A stretch of 64,000 nt of DNA from Elizabethkingia bruuniana. GTDB lineage: Bacteria; Bacteroidota; Bacteroidia; Flavobacteriales; Weeksellaceae. Below are positions 54,412-63,256 of the stretch, in pieces. The notes beneath the pieces were generated by a model. The model was not told the origin of the DNA. It ran no database searches and was given only the letters and a program-made list of their open reading frames with translations. Position numbers and translations under genes: made by a program. Within the stretch, counting starts at the first letter, position 1. Each line of letters starts with the position of its first letter. The stretch spans positions 2,914,001 to 2,978,000 of the forward strand of contig NZ_CP014337.1 of assembly GCF_002024805.1 (NCBI RefSeq). Direction: 5' to 3'.

Positions 54412-55084
54412 ATGCCCATATTTGCTGAAGAACTTCCAGCGATGCAGGATTTTTAAATTCCGGTATATGAATGCTATAGTATACCAGAATACTTTCCAAA
54501 AGTCTTCTTCGTTCTGTATTCGTAAGCTTTACAGAGTAGCCTTCATCTAAAATACTTTTCCACAAGCCGGAAGTACTGTCATCAAAGCAATGGTGTGAAG
54601 AAAATGTTTCGTAAATTCCCTTTTCAGGATTTAGATAGGCAGCATCATTCAGGAGAGGTTTTATTCCGAGGTCTTCTGTAAGAATAACTAAAAAATGAAC
54701 ATGTGCTGATATATTCACTTCCTTCAACTGATCCATAAAATCAGAAATCTTGGAATAGATGCTCTCATTTTGAGCTTCGTTCCGGAGGATATTACTCAGA
54801 ACATCGGCAATAAAAAACTGAAGAGCATTCGTTTTGATATTCCATTCAGGAAGATGAGCATAAGCCTGTAAATCCGAAATTAATGGTAGCCCGGATGTTT
54901 TAGGACTTGTTGTAAACTGTATTTCGAACAAGAACTGTAACAATGCTTTCTTTTTATTTCTTTTGGAATAAATTCCTTTCAGAAAATAGCTTTTGTATCC
55001 TTCATTATGCGTGTAAATATGAAGGACAGCATCATTTTCTCCGTATTTAAGATATGAAATAAGAAAACCTTTCTCCTGTACCAT
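54410..55084 (-). CDS. recO: DNA repair protein RecO
   Basis: RecO helps load RecA on single-stranded DNA with RecR/RecF. The 224-residue protein has the N-terminal OB-fold start EKGFLISYLKYGENDAVLHIY and FLKGIYSKRNKKKALLQ. A helical middle domain follows (FFIADVLSNILRNEAQNESI), then FLVILTEDLGIKPLLND. The zinc cysteines of some RecO proteins are absent. Length is typical. It is divergent from dapA. Confidence 0.9.
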   Translation of the reverse strand: MVQEKGFLISYLKYGENDAVLHIYTHNEGYKSYFLKGIYSKRNKKKALLQFLFEIQFTTSPKTSGLPLISDLQAYAHLPEWNIKTNALQFFIADVLSNILRNEAQNESIYSKISDFMDQLKEVNISAHVHFLVILTEDLGIKPLLNDAAYLNPEKGIYETFSSHHCFDDSTSGLWKSILDEGYSVKLTNTERRRLLESILVYYSIHIPEFKNPASLEVLQQIWA

Positions 55085-55179
55085 TATTCTTTACTTTATA
55101 GCCAAGTAACCGATTGCAAATATAGGAGTTAATAATAGATTTTTATACACGCATAACCTGAAAACACAGAAAAAATCCC

Positions 55180-55187
55180 TACATTTG
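55180..55187 (+). promoter_or_regulatory. -7 promoter box of dapA
   Basis: TACATTTG is an exact consensus 22 bases before the ATG at 55210. No obvious -33 TTG. Confidence 0.6.
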
Positions 55188-55209
55188 AATACTTAATTTT
55201 TAACGTACT

Positions 55210-56082
55210 ATGAATAAATTATCCGGAGTAGGTGTTGCACTAATTACACCCTTCAATGAAGATTTGTCCGTAGATTTTGATTCACTAACGAAATTAGTAG
55301 AGTTCAATATCGAAAACGGAACCAGTTATTTAGTAGTTTTAGGAACAACAGCTGAAGCTGCTACACTTAATGATGAAGAGAAGGATAAGGTAGTCAAACA
55401 CGTTATAAAGGTTAACAATGGTCGTTTACCATTGGTTTTAGGAATCGGAGGAAATAATACTGCTGAGGTTGTAAAACAAATTAACGAAGCTGATACTTCA
55501 GCTTTTGATGCTATTCTTTCAGTTTCTCCATATTATAACAAGCCTAATCAGGAAGGACTTTATCAGCACTATAAAGCATTAGCTTCTACAGGAAAAAATA
55601 TTATTATTTACAATGTACCGGGAAGAACCGGACAAAACATTGAAGCATCTACTACTCTTCGTTTAGCGAATGAGTTTCCTAATCTTGTCATGATTAAAGA
55701 AGCTGCGCCAAATATCAACCAGTATTTTGATATCCTTCGTCAAAAGCCTGAGAACTTTAGCCTTGTTTCCGGAGACGATGAGTTTGCATTACCTGTAACT
55801 TTGGCAGGAGCAGATGGTGTGATCTCTGTAATTGGTCAGGCTTATCCAAAAGAATTTGCACAAATGATCCAATTGGGTATCGAAGGCAATGCTAAAGAAG
55901 CTTATAAAATCCATAACAAACTTGTGGAAATTACACGTCTGATTTTTGCTGAAGGAAATCCTACAGGAGTTAAATATGTACTTGCTGAGTTAGGTATTGT
56001 TAAAAACTACCTGAGATTACCATTGGTAGCAGCATCTGAAAGTTTAGAACAGAAATTAAAAGCAGAAATGACTAAAATTTAG
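55210..56082 (+). CDS. dapA: 4-Hydroxy-tetrahydrodipicolinate synthase
   Basis: Condenses pyruvate and aspartate semialdehyde, the first committed step to diaminopimelate and lysine. The 290-residue protein has the family marks GVGVALITPFNEDLSVDF, LGTTAEAATL, the tyrosine in LSVSPYYNKPNQEGLYQHY, YNVPGRTG, and the Schiff-base lysine in MIKEAAPN. It ends with a terminator and has its own promoter, so it is monocistronic. Confidence 0.96.
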   Translation: MNKLSGVGVALITPFNEDLSVDFDSLTKLVEFNIENGTSYLVVLGTTAEAATLNDEEKDKVVKHVIKVNNGRLPLVLGIGGNNTAEVVKQINEADTSAFDAILSVSPYYNKPNQEGLYQHYKALASTGKNIIIYNVPGRTGQNIEASTTLRLANEFPNLVMIKEAAPNINQYFDILRQKPENFSLVSGDDEFALPVTLAGADGVISVIGQAYPKEFAQMIQLGIEGNAKEAYKIHNKLVEITRLIFAEGNPTGVKYVLAELGIVKNYLRLPLVAASESLEQKLKAEMTKI

Positions 56083-56109
56083 TCTTTTGATCTAATAAAA
56101 ACATTTATC

Positions 56110-56140
56110 AGAAAGCATCCGGCGGGTGCTTTCTTTTTTT
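56110..56140 (+). terminator. Terminator of dapA
   Basis: AGAAAGCATCC / GGGTGCTTTCT (one G-U pair) with a 3-base loop and an eight-base T-run. Confidence 0.9.
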
Positions 56141-56204
56141 TATCTTTATCTTCCTGTTCCTGTCCTTCACAGGAAAAACAAACCATAAACATAAAAGCAG
56201 TAAA

Positions 56205-56699
56205 ATGAAAGTAATAAAAGCTACACCAAAGGATATTCCGTTAATTCAGGATTTAGCTAAAAGATCATGGGAAATGGCTTATTCTAAAATTCTTAGCCCT
56301 GCACAAATCAGTTATATGATGGCTGAGATGTATTCCGAAAAAGAAATTTCTTCTCACATGGATAGCCCCGACTGGCAATACTTTCTGATAAAAGATGATG
56401 AGGGAAACTATGGCGGATTTATGGGCTATGAATTCAATTACGAGCCCAAAACGACTAAACTTCACCGCATATACATGGTTCCGGAATCCAAAGGTAAAGG
56501 TTTGGGAAAATCTGCACTGAACTATCTTAAAAATCATGTATCTGAGAATAACAATGAACGTATCATTCTGAATGTAAACAAATACAATAATGCCAAAGAT
56601 TTTTATGAGTCTCAGGGATTTAAGGTTTATGAAGAGGGTGTATTCGACATCGGAAATGGTTATGTAATGGATGACTACCTAATGGAGTTTTTTGTTTAA
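56205..56699 (+). CDS. GNAT-family N-acetyltransferase
   Basis: The 164-residue protein has the GNAT signature. The acetyl-CoA loop is RIYMVPESKGKGLGKSAL. It is followed by IILNVNKYNNAKDFYESQGF, the usual motif B helix and strand. The N-terminal part KATPKDIPLIQDLAKRSWE is also typical. Substrate unknown. It stands alone between dapA and the flavodoxin-Rid gene. Confidence 0.88.
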   Translation: MKVIKATPKDIPLIQDLAKRSWEMAYSKILSPAQISYMMAEMYSEKEISSHMDSPDWQYFLIKDDEGNYGGFMGYEFNYEPKTTKLHRIYMVPESKGKGLGKSALNYLKNHVSENNNERIILNVNKYNNAKDFYESQGFKVYEEGVFDIGNGYVMDDYLMEFFV

Positions 56700-56827
56700 T
56701 TCATACCACACTCTTTCAGGATTTCACTTACAATAACTAATTGATTCTTATTTATAGACATACAATAAAGCTACTTTATTGTCGTTTTAAATATATTTTT
56801 TGTCAAACTTAATAAAAGTAACGTTAG

Positions 56828-56835
56828 TACTTTTG
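56828..56835 (+). promoter_or_regulatory. -7 promoter box of the flavodoxin-Rid gene
   Basis: TACTTTTG is an exact consensus 24 bases before the ATG at 56860. A TTTG at 56799-56802 is 25 bases upstream, longer than usual spacing. Confidence 0.55.
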
Positions 56836-56859
56836 CAACGTAATTTTAATGGACAAAAA

Positions 56860-58002
56860 ATGAAAAAACTTCATATTATTTTAGCTGGAATCTTAACTAT
56901 ACTCACTGTAAATATTTCGTTTGCACAAGAGTATAAAGCCAAAGTACTGGTGTTATTCTATTCTGATAATGGTGGTACTTATGAACTGGCAAAGGAAGTT
57001 GCTAAGGGAATTGAAAGCGAGAAAAATGCAGAAGCTGTAATCAAGCAGGTAAAAGCATCTTCAAATTCTAAATTAAAAAACATCCCTGTTGCTTCAGTAG
57101 ATGAATTAAAATCTTACGACGGGATTGCATTTGGTTCTCCTGTTTACTTTGGCAATATTAGCACCGGGATGAGTGAATTTTTATCAAAAACTGTCAACCT
57201 ATGGACAAACCATTCTTTGGAAGGAATCCCTGCTACAGTATTTATGTCCGCAGGCAGTGGAGCTGGTAAGGAGCTGGCTATACAATCTTTCTGGAACAGC
57301 CTGGCTGTACACGGAATGATCCTGATACCTACAGGGATAAGAGGAAATGAAAATATTGACAAAAACATCCCACAGGGAAATACCGTATTAGGAACTACAA
57401 GTCTTAATTCAGTAAAAAACACAGAAAGACCCAGCCAAGGTGAACGTTACCTGGCAGAATTACAAGGAAAAACAATCGCAAAAGTATCTTTAGCACTTAA
57501 AGGTACATTTAAACAAAAAGAGATAATCCCAACACAGGAAAGAGCAGATGTTAATAAAGTATTACAGCAAAAACAGATTGTTTTACCACAGGTTCCAAAA
57601 CCTGCCGGAAACTATAAGCCTTTCGTACGATCAGGTAATCTGGTATTTATTAATCAGGTTGCATTAAAAGACGGCAAGATTGTTAACCCCGGAAAACTTG
57701 GAACAGAGGTAAATGAACAACAGGTAAAAGAAGCAACAAAAGTGACCATGCTAAATGTATTAGCCGTTCTGAGAGAAGCAGTAGGTGGAGACCTGAATAA
57801 AGTAAAACAATGTGTACAACTAACCGGTATTTTTAATACTCCAAATGATTATACCAAACATGCTGATCTTATGAATATTGCTTCTGATCTTACTGTTGAG
57901 ATATTCGGGGAGAAAGGTAAACATGCAAGAGGCACCCTTGGGGCATCTTCCTTGCCAGTCAACTCTTCCGTAGAAATACAGGCTGTTTTTGAAGTTGAAT
58001 AA
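56860..58002 (+). CDS. Exported flavodoxin-like / RidA-like fusion protein
   Basis: The 380-residue protein starts at the ATG at 56860, which supplies a signal peptide (cleavage near ISFAQE). Residues ~26-200 are flavodoxin/WrbA-like. The FMN phosphate loop is FYSDNGGTYELAKE, and FGSPVYFGNISTGM and FMSAGSGAGKELAIQ follow. Residues ~238-380 are a Rid/YjgF domain: IVLPQVPKPAGNYKPFVRSG, and the active-site arginine R357 in HARGTLGASSLPV. Rid enzymes hydrolyse reactive imines, and WrbA-like proteins reduce quinones. Finding both fused and exported is unusual, since both are normally cytosolic. The combined role is unknown. Confidence 0.87.
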   Translation: MKKLHIILAGILTILTVNISFAQEYKAKVLVLFYSDNGGTYELAKEVAKGIESEKNAEAVIKQVKASSNSKLKNIPVASVDELKSYDGIAFGSPVYFGNISTGMSEFLSKTVNLWTNHSLEGIPATVFMSAGSGAGKELAIQSFWNSLAVHGMILIPTGIRGNENIDKNIPQGNTVLGTTSLNSVKNTERPSQGERYLAELQGKTIAKVSLALKGTFKQKEIIPTQERADVNKVLQQKQIVLPQVPKPAGNYKPFVRSGNLVFINQVALKDGKIVNPGKLGTEVNEQQVKEATKVTMLNVLAVLREAVGGDLNKVKQCVQLTGIFNTPNDYTKHADLMNIASDLTVEIFGEKGKHARGTLGASSLPVNSSVEIQAVFEVE

Positions 58003-58012
58003 TATTAATACA

Positions 58013-58040
58013 GGGCTAGAATATTAACTTATTTTAGCCC
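58013..58040 (+). terminator. Terminator of the flavodoxin-Rid gene inside the recG 3' end
   Basis: GGGCTAGAATA / TATTTTAGCCC (one G-U pair) with a 6-base loop is followed on the plus strand by ATTTATTTTTT. The hairpin covers the recG stop and its last codons. Confidence 0.7.
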
Positions 58041-60114
58041 ATTTATTTTTTCCCTTATACTGGCGGACATAATAACTTTTCATTCCCTGATGCTCCTGAA
58101 AAGCCAATAGCGGATCTGTTTCTAATAACTTTTCCACACATTCTTTTGCTGCTTTAATAATATTGGAATCCTGCATCAGATCCAGTTTTTTAAAGTCTAT
58201 GACTCCACTTTGCTGTGTTCCCAGAATATCTCCCGGACCGCGAAGTTCCATATCGACCTCCGAAATTTTGAATCCGTCATTAGTTTCTACCATCGTTTTA
58301 ATCCTCTTCCGGCTTTCCTGCGTCATTTTGTCGGAAGTCATCAAAATACAATAACTCTGCTCTGCCCCACGACCAACACGACCTCGTAACTGATGCAGCT
58401 GAGACAAGCCAAATCTTTCAGCACTCTCTATAATCATTACCGATGCATTGGGAACGTTCACTCCTACTTCTATTACAGTAGTAGCCACCATTATCTGTGC
58501 TTTTCCACTGGCAAAATACTGCATGGCCGCATCTTTTTCATCGGGCTTCATTTTTCCATGAAGCATTACTACATCGTAATCGGGTACAGGGAAAAATTCT
58601 TTTACAGTATCGAACCCTTCGTTCAGGTTTTTATAATCAAGTGTTTCACTTTCTTCAATTAGCGGGTATACAAAATAGATTTGGCGACCCTTAGCAATTT
58701 CTTCCTTCGCAAAATTGAAAACAAACAAGCGGTCTTTTTCTTTGCGATGTGCTGTAACAATAGGCTTCCTTCCAACCGGCATTTCATCGATCACCGAAAC
58801 ATCCAGATCCGAATAGAAACTCATCGCCAGGGTTCTCGGAATAGGAGTTGCTGTCATCACCAGAATATGTGGTGGTATTGCATTTTTAGCCCATAGCTTC
58901 GCTCGTTGCGCTACTCCAAAACGGTGTTGTTCGTCGATAATAGCCAGTCCAAGTTTTTTGAATTTCACCTTATCCTCCAATAAAGCATGTGTCCCTACAA
59001 TAATAGGCAAGGTTCCGTTTTCCAGCATTTCGTGGATAACTTTTCTCTCCGATGCCTTGGTAGATCCCGTTAATAATTTGACCTCGATACCTGTTCCGTA
59101 TAGAAGATCAGAGATACCATTGAAATGCTGTTGAGCCAAAATCTCAGTCGGAGCCATCAAACAGCTCTGAAAACCATTATCCAATGCGATAAGCATAGAT
59201 AATAAAGCCACCATCGTTTTTCCCGATCCTACGTCTCCCTGCAATAATCTGTTCATCTGAACAGGAAGCTTCATATCGTTCCTTATTTCTTTCAGTACTC
59301 TTTTCTGCGCATTTGTAAGTTCGAACGGAAGATTATTTTCATAAAATCCGGTAAAATAATCCCCCACTAATGGAAAAGGATTCCCTAAAGATGAAGTTTT
59401 ATTATGTTTCTTTTTCAAGCCATAACCTAACTGAAAAAAGAATGCTTCCTCAAATTTCAACCTTCTGTCAGCAGCTTTCTGCCACTGGCTATTTTTAGGA
59501 AAATGAATATTCTGATAGGCATCTATTCTGGAAATCAACTTGAGACTTTTCATTAAACCAGAAGGAAGATTCTCATCAATAAACGTAGGAATATTCAGGA
59601 CAATGTCTAATAAAATCTGTTGAAAAAATCGATTATTTATCCCACGTTTCGTTAATTTTTCACTACTGGAATAAACAGGTAAAAGTGTTGGAGAATTTTC
59701 TTTATTTTCATTTTTCTCTATTTCAGGATGCGGCATAGAGAATACATTGTTAAAAATCTGTACTCTTCCGAAAATTATAACTTCAGTATTAAGTGGAATC
59801 TGTTCTTTCAGCCATTTAGAATATTTGAACCACACTAATTCCATTGTTCCGGTTTCATCCCGAAATTTCGCTACCATACGCCTTCCTTTGGCATATGCCA
59901 CTTCCTGAATATCGGTAATCCTGCCTTTCAGCGGAATTTCATTGTTTATTTCCCTTAATTCACCAACTTTGTAAAGTTTACTTTTATCGATATAACGAAT
60001 GGGATAAAAGGTCAGAAAGTCCTCTACCTTATGGAGATCCAAAACGTTTTTAATGAGCTTTGCTCGCTCAGGCCCGATGCCTTTTAGGTATTCTATAGGA
60101 GTTGATAATTCCAA
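58024..60114 (-). CDS. recG: ATP-dependent DNA helicase RecG
   Basis: This branch-migrating helicase rescues stalled replication forks. The 696-residue protein has an N-terminal wedge/OB part (IEYLKGIGPERAKLIKNVL, then KGRRMVAKFRDETGTMELVWF). Two RecA-like domains follow, with Walker A GDVGSGKT, DEQHRFGVAQR, MTATPIPRTLAMS, and the C-terminal motifs TVIEVGVNVPNASVMII and QLRGRVGRG. Length and motif order are standard. It is convergent with the flavodoxin-Rid gene and overlaps its terminator. Confidence 0.96.
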   Translation of the reverse strand: MELSTPIEYLKGIGPERAKLIKNVLDLHKVEDFLTFYPIRYIDKSKLYKVGELREINNEIPLKGRITDIQEVAYAKGRRMVAKFRDETGTMELVWFKYSKWLKEQIPLNTEVIIFGRVQIFNNVFSMPHPEIEKNENKENSPTLLPVYSSSEKLTKRGINNRFFQQILLDIVLNIPTFIDENLPSGLMKSLKLISRIDAYQNIHFPKNSQWQKAADRRLKFEEAFFFQLGYGLKKKHNKTSSLGNPFPLVGDYFTGFYENNLPFELTNAQKRVLKEIRNDMKLPVQMNRLLQGDVGSGKTMVALLSMLIALDNGFQSCLMAPTEILAQQHFNGISDLLYGTGIEVKLLTGSTKASERKVIHEMLENGTLPIIVGTHALLEDKVKFKKLGLAIIDEQHRFGVAQRAKLWAKNAIPPHILVMTATPIPRTLAMSFYSDLDVSVIDEMPVGRKPIVTAHRKEKDRLFVFNFAKEEIAKGRQIYFVYPLIEESETLDYKNLNEGFDTVKEFFPVPDYDVVMLHGKMKPDEKDAAMQYFASGKAQIMVATTVIEVGVNVPNASVMIIESAERFGLSQLHQLRGRVGRGAEQSYCILMTSDKMTQESRKRIKTMVETNDGFKISEVDMELRGPGDILGTQQSGVIDFKKLDLMQDSNIIKAAKECVEKLLETDPLLAFQEHQGMKSYYVRQYKGKNKWAKIS

Positions 60115-60203
60115 GTCTTATATTTGCTGCCCGAATTTCGGGAAAAGTAACGGATTATAAAAGTTTTTATACCTTAACCATAAAATTAAAATACCCTTCA
60201 GTA

Positions 60204-60884
60204 ATGAAAAAAATAGGAATATTAGGAGGCACAAGTTATCCTTCTACAATATTATACTATGAAACCCTCAATAAGCTTTACAACCAAAAGTTTGGCGCTT
60301 TTCATTCGTGTCCGATTTTGCTTTACAGCATAGACTATAACGAAATCAAAAGCAATTATAATGACGGTTGGGATGTGATTCCACAATTATTAAAAAAAGA
60401 ACTTCAGGTATTATTGGACAGCAATCCATCTTGTGTAATGATTGCTAACAATACTTTGCATAAAGCTTTTGATCTTATAAAACATGAATTAGAAATCAAT
60501 GTTCCGGTATTCCATATTATAGAACTTACCAAAGAATATATTCTGAATAATAACTATAAAAATGTTTTACTGCTCGGTACCAAGTATACAATGGAAAGCG
60601 ACTTCTTTAAGGAGCCTCTTATTCAGGCTGGTATCAATGTTGTAATTCCGGACGAAGAAGAGAGAACAGAAATCCAGAAAATACAAATTCAGCTTTCTTC
60701 CGGAAAACCAGTAACACCAGAATCTATAGCTTATTTTGAAAAACTTAATGAAAAATACAGCCATCTGGATGCCTTTATATTAGGCTGTACAGAAATCCCA
60801 CTTTTGTATAAGCAAATGGATAGCCCGGTGAATCTTATAGACACCTTGCAAATCCAATGTGAAAAAGCCATGAGTATATTCTAA
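60204..60884 (+). CDS. Aspartate/glutamate racemase family protein (YgeA-like)
   Basis: The 226-residue product starts at the ATG at 60204. The upstream part of the frame overlaps recG and has no family features. It has the racemase fold start KKIGILGGTSYPSTILYYE and the second catalytic Cys in ILGCTEIPLL (C195). In the first catalytic position, where many racemases have CNT, it reads ANNT (N82-N83-T84). E. coli YgeA is known to lack that first cysteine too, so a YgeA-like broad racemase is the best guess. Activity is not assured. Confidence 0.85.
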   Translation: MKKIGILGGTSYPSTILYYETLNKLYNQKFGAFHSCPILLYSIDYNEIKSNYNDGWDVIPQLLKKELQVLLDSNPSCVMIANNTLHKAFDLIKHELEINVPVFHIIELTKEYILNNNYKNVLLLGTKYTMESDFFKEPLIQAGINVVIPDEEERTEIQKIQIQLSSGKPVTPESIAYFEKLNEKYSHLDAFILGCTEIPLLYKQMDSPVNLIDTLQIQCEKAMSIF

Positions 60885-60894
60885 CAAAAAAATA

Positions 60895-60921
60895 AAACGA
60901 GCCCTCTGAGGCTCGTTTTTA
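60895..60921. terminator. Bidirectional terminator between the racemase gene and hemL
   Basis: AAAACGAGCC / GGCTCGTTTT with a 6-base loop and T-rich flanks, between convergent genes. Confidence 0.9.
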
Positions 60922-60941
60922 TTATCTATAAAGTATTAATC

Positions 60942-62216
60942 TTAAAACTTTCTGATTGCCTCAAGAGTCTTATCTACTTCTGTTTCTTTAATTGCATCGG
61001 AGATAAACCATGTTTCGTATCCACTTGGCGGCAGGTAAATACCTTCTGCCAATAGATGGTGGAAAAACTTGTTGAATGTCGTATGATCTGCCTGTGCAGC
61101 TTCATCAAAATCAGAAACTTTATTGGTATTGAAGAATACTGACATCATACTGCCAAAACGGTTAATATGATGTGCTATTCCTTTTTCAGTAAGAATTTTA
61201 GTAATCTCCTGATCCAGAGTTTCTGTTGTTTTGTTAATCCTGTTAAAGAAGTCTTTATCTTCTTTAATCAATTGCAATGTTGTTAAACCTGCACGCATTG
61301 CCAGCGGATTACCACTTAAAGTTCCTGCCTGATATACACTTCCTAAAGGAGAAAGATTATCCATAATTTCATTACGGGCTGCAAATGCGCCTACCGGCAT
61401 GCCGCCTCCGATAACTTTACCAAAAGTTACGATATCAGCATTTACACCTAAAGCCTCTTGTGCTCCCCCCATACTTAGGCGGAATCCTGTCATTACTTCA
61501 TCAAAAATAAGCAGGGCCTTATGCTCATCACAAACCTGTCTTAGCTTTTGCAGGAAATCATTTTCAGGAAGTACACAACCCATATTTCCGGCAACAGGTT
61601 CTACAATAACTGCAGCAATCTGGCCTTCGTTCTGGCTAAATAATTCTTTTACCTGCTCGATATCATTATATCTTGCCAGTAAAGTATCCTGAGCTGTTCC
61701 TTTTGTAACTCCGGGACTGTTTGGATCTCCAAAGGTTGCAGCTCCACTTCCTGCTTTAATCAGGAATGAATCTGAGTGACCATGGTAGCATCCTTCAAAT
61801 TTTATAAATTTATCTTTTCCGGTATAGCCACGTGCTAAACGAATAGCACTCATACATGCTTCTGTACCGGAAGATACCATTCTGATTTTATCTATATTAG
61901 GAACAACACTTGTAATAAGTTTTGCAATTTCGGTTTCCAACTCAGTTGGCGCTCCAAAAGAAAAACCACTTTCTGCCTGTTTCTGAATTGCTTCTAATAC
62001 CACCGGATGAGTGTGCCCTACAATTGCAGGTCCCCATGAGTTGATATAATCTACATATTGTCTGTCATCTGCATCGGTAAGATAAGCTCCTTTTGCTGAC
62101 TTCATAAATACCGGAACTCCTCCTACTGATCTGAAAGCTCTAACGGGAGAGTTAACTCCTCCCGGGATATAACGTTGTGCTTCATCGAAAAGAGCACTAC
62201 TTCTTTGGTATAACAT
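60942..62216 (-). CDS. hemL: Glutamate-1-semialdehyde 2,1-aminomutase
   Basis: This PLP enzyme makes 5-aminolevulinate for haem. The 424-residue product has [51 protein letters not shown], and the PLP lysine in [16 protein letters not shown]. It shares its first base with the end of the autolysin gene, so the two are tightly coupled. No other haem gene is in the window. Confidence 0.96.
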   Translation of the reverse strand: MLYQRSSALFDEAQRYIPGGVNSPVRAFRSVGGVPVFMKSAKGAYLTDADDRQYVDYINSWGPAIVGHTHPVVLEAIQKQAESGFSFGAPTELETEIAKLITSVVPNIDKIRMVSSGTEACMSAIRLARGYTGKDKFIKFEGCYHGHSDSFLIKAGSGAATFGDPNSPGVTKGTAQDTLLARYNDIEQVKELFSQNEGQIAAVIVEPVAGNMGCVLPENDFLQKLRQVCDEHKALLIFDEVMTGFRLSMGGAQEALGVNADIVTFGKVIGGGMPVGAFAARNEIMDNLSPLGSVYQAGTLSGNPLAMRAGLTTLQLIKEDKDFFNRINKTTETLDQEITKILTEKGIAHHINRFGSMMSVFFNTNKVSDFDEAAQADHTTFNKFFHHLLAEGIYLPPSGYETWFISDAIKETEVDKTLEAIRKF

Positions 62217-63256
62217 TAATTTCTTGGTTTTTTAGAATCTAAATATACTAACTGACCGGCTACTGGCTGCTCTCCAAAAGACATTCTGTTCTTTTTATAA
62301 AGTTTTGCCAGTTTTATTGCAAATTTCTGGGAGATATCATACATCGTTTCTCCTGTTTTTGCATTGTAAGTTTTCTGATTTCCGGAAGAGTTTTTAGATT
62401 CTAAAAATACGATCTGGTTTTTCTGTAGCTGAGTTCCGTCCAATTCGTTGTACTTCATTAGTCTGGATACAGAAACTCCATATTTCTGGGAAATATAAGA
62501 AAGATCTATTTTCTCAGGAATTACAATGAACTTAAGATCTCCGTTAGGGTGATTTTTCACCAAAATATTATCTAAGATAGCCTGAGGTGTAACAAGTCTT
62601 GTTTCTTCAGCTTTCTTTTTAGGTTCCTGATAAACGACTGTCTGAACAGGAATATCTTTATTTTTCTTATTCTGAGATACCTGAGCCATAAATACAGCAT
62701 CGTTTTTAAGGTCAGGATATCTGTTTAGTAAAGTTGCATAAACTTTATCACTCGAGATATTATCGAACTCATAAAGTCTGTATTGTTCAATTTTTCTGAT
62801 TAGCGCCGGAGCGTAGCTAGGGTTGGTTGCATATCCGGATCTTTTAAGTCCGTAAGCCCATGCTTTATAATCTTTAACATCTAAAAGGAAAAGTGGACTG
62901 TAATGTTTTCTGGTCGTTAAAAACAGAGAGTGGTCTCTGTAAGAATCTCTTGGAGATTCATAAACTCTAAAGCATTCGTTTGGAGCATCATCTGTATGGG
63001 ACATTGTTTTACCTGTCCAGGTTTCTTTACATTTGATACCAAAATGGTTTTTCCCTTCCTGAGCCAGGCGGCTTTGCCCTCCAGCTGTTTCAATAAGCCC
63101 CTGAGCAAGAGTAATACTTGCAGGTACTTTATACAATTCCATTTCTTCTACAGCATAAGGAGCAAATCTCTGGATATATTGCTCTTCTGTATTCCACGTT
63201 TGGGCTTTTACTGCAAATGCCGAAACAACAAGACATATACTTAAAAGTTTCTTCAT
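62216..63256 (-). CDS. GH73 glucosaminidase with LysM domains (autolysin)
   Basis: The 346-residue exported protein has a signal peptide ending near AFAVKAQ. A GH73 N-acetylglucosaminidase domain follows (about 30-165: [21 protein letters not shown], then KNHFGIKC; the catalytic Glu is in GLIE). Two C-terminal LysM repeats bind peptidoglycan (about 245-290 and 300-345: [20 protein letters not shown] and [18 protein letters not shown]). It cuts cell-wall glycan for growth or separation. It overlaps the upstream PLP gene by four bases and hemL by one. Confidence 0.94.
   Translation of the reverse strand: MKKLLSICLVVSAFAVKAQTWNTEEQYIQRFAPYAVEEMELYKVPASITLAQGLIETAGGQSRLAQEGKNHFGIKCKETWTGKTMSHTDDAPNECFRVYESPRDSYRDHSLFLTTRKHYSPLFLLDVKDYKAWAYGLKRSGYATNPSYAPALIRKIEQYRLYEFDNISSDKVYATLLNRYPDLKNDAVFMAQVSQNKKNKDIPVQTVVYQEPKKKAEETRLVTPQAILDNILVKNHPNGDLKFIVIPEKIDLSYISQKYGVSVSRLMKYNELDGTQLQKNQIVFLESKNSSGNQKTYNAKTGETMYDISQKFAIKLAKLYKKNRMSFGEQPVAGQLVYLDSKKPRN

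Noticed and set aside
60102-60203. N-terminal extension of the racemase overlapping recG
   Set aside because: The fold starts at KKIGILGG just after the ATG at 60204; the extra residues are not family-like.
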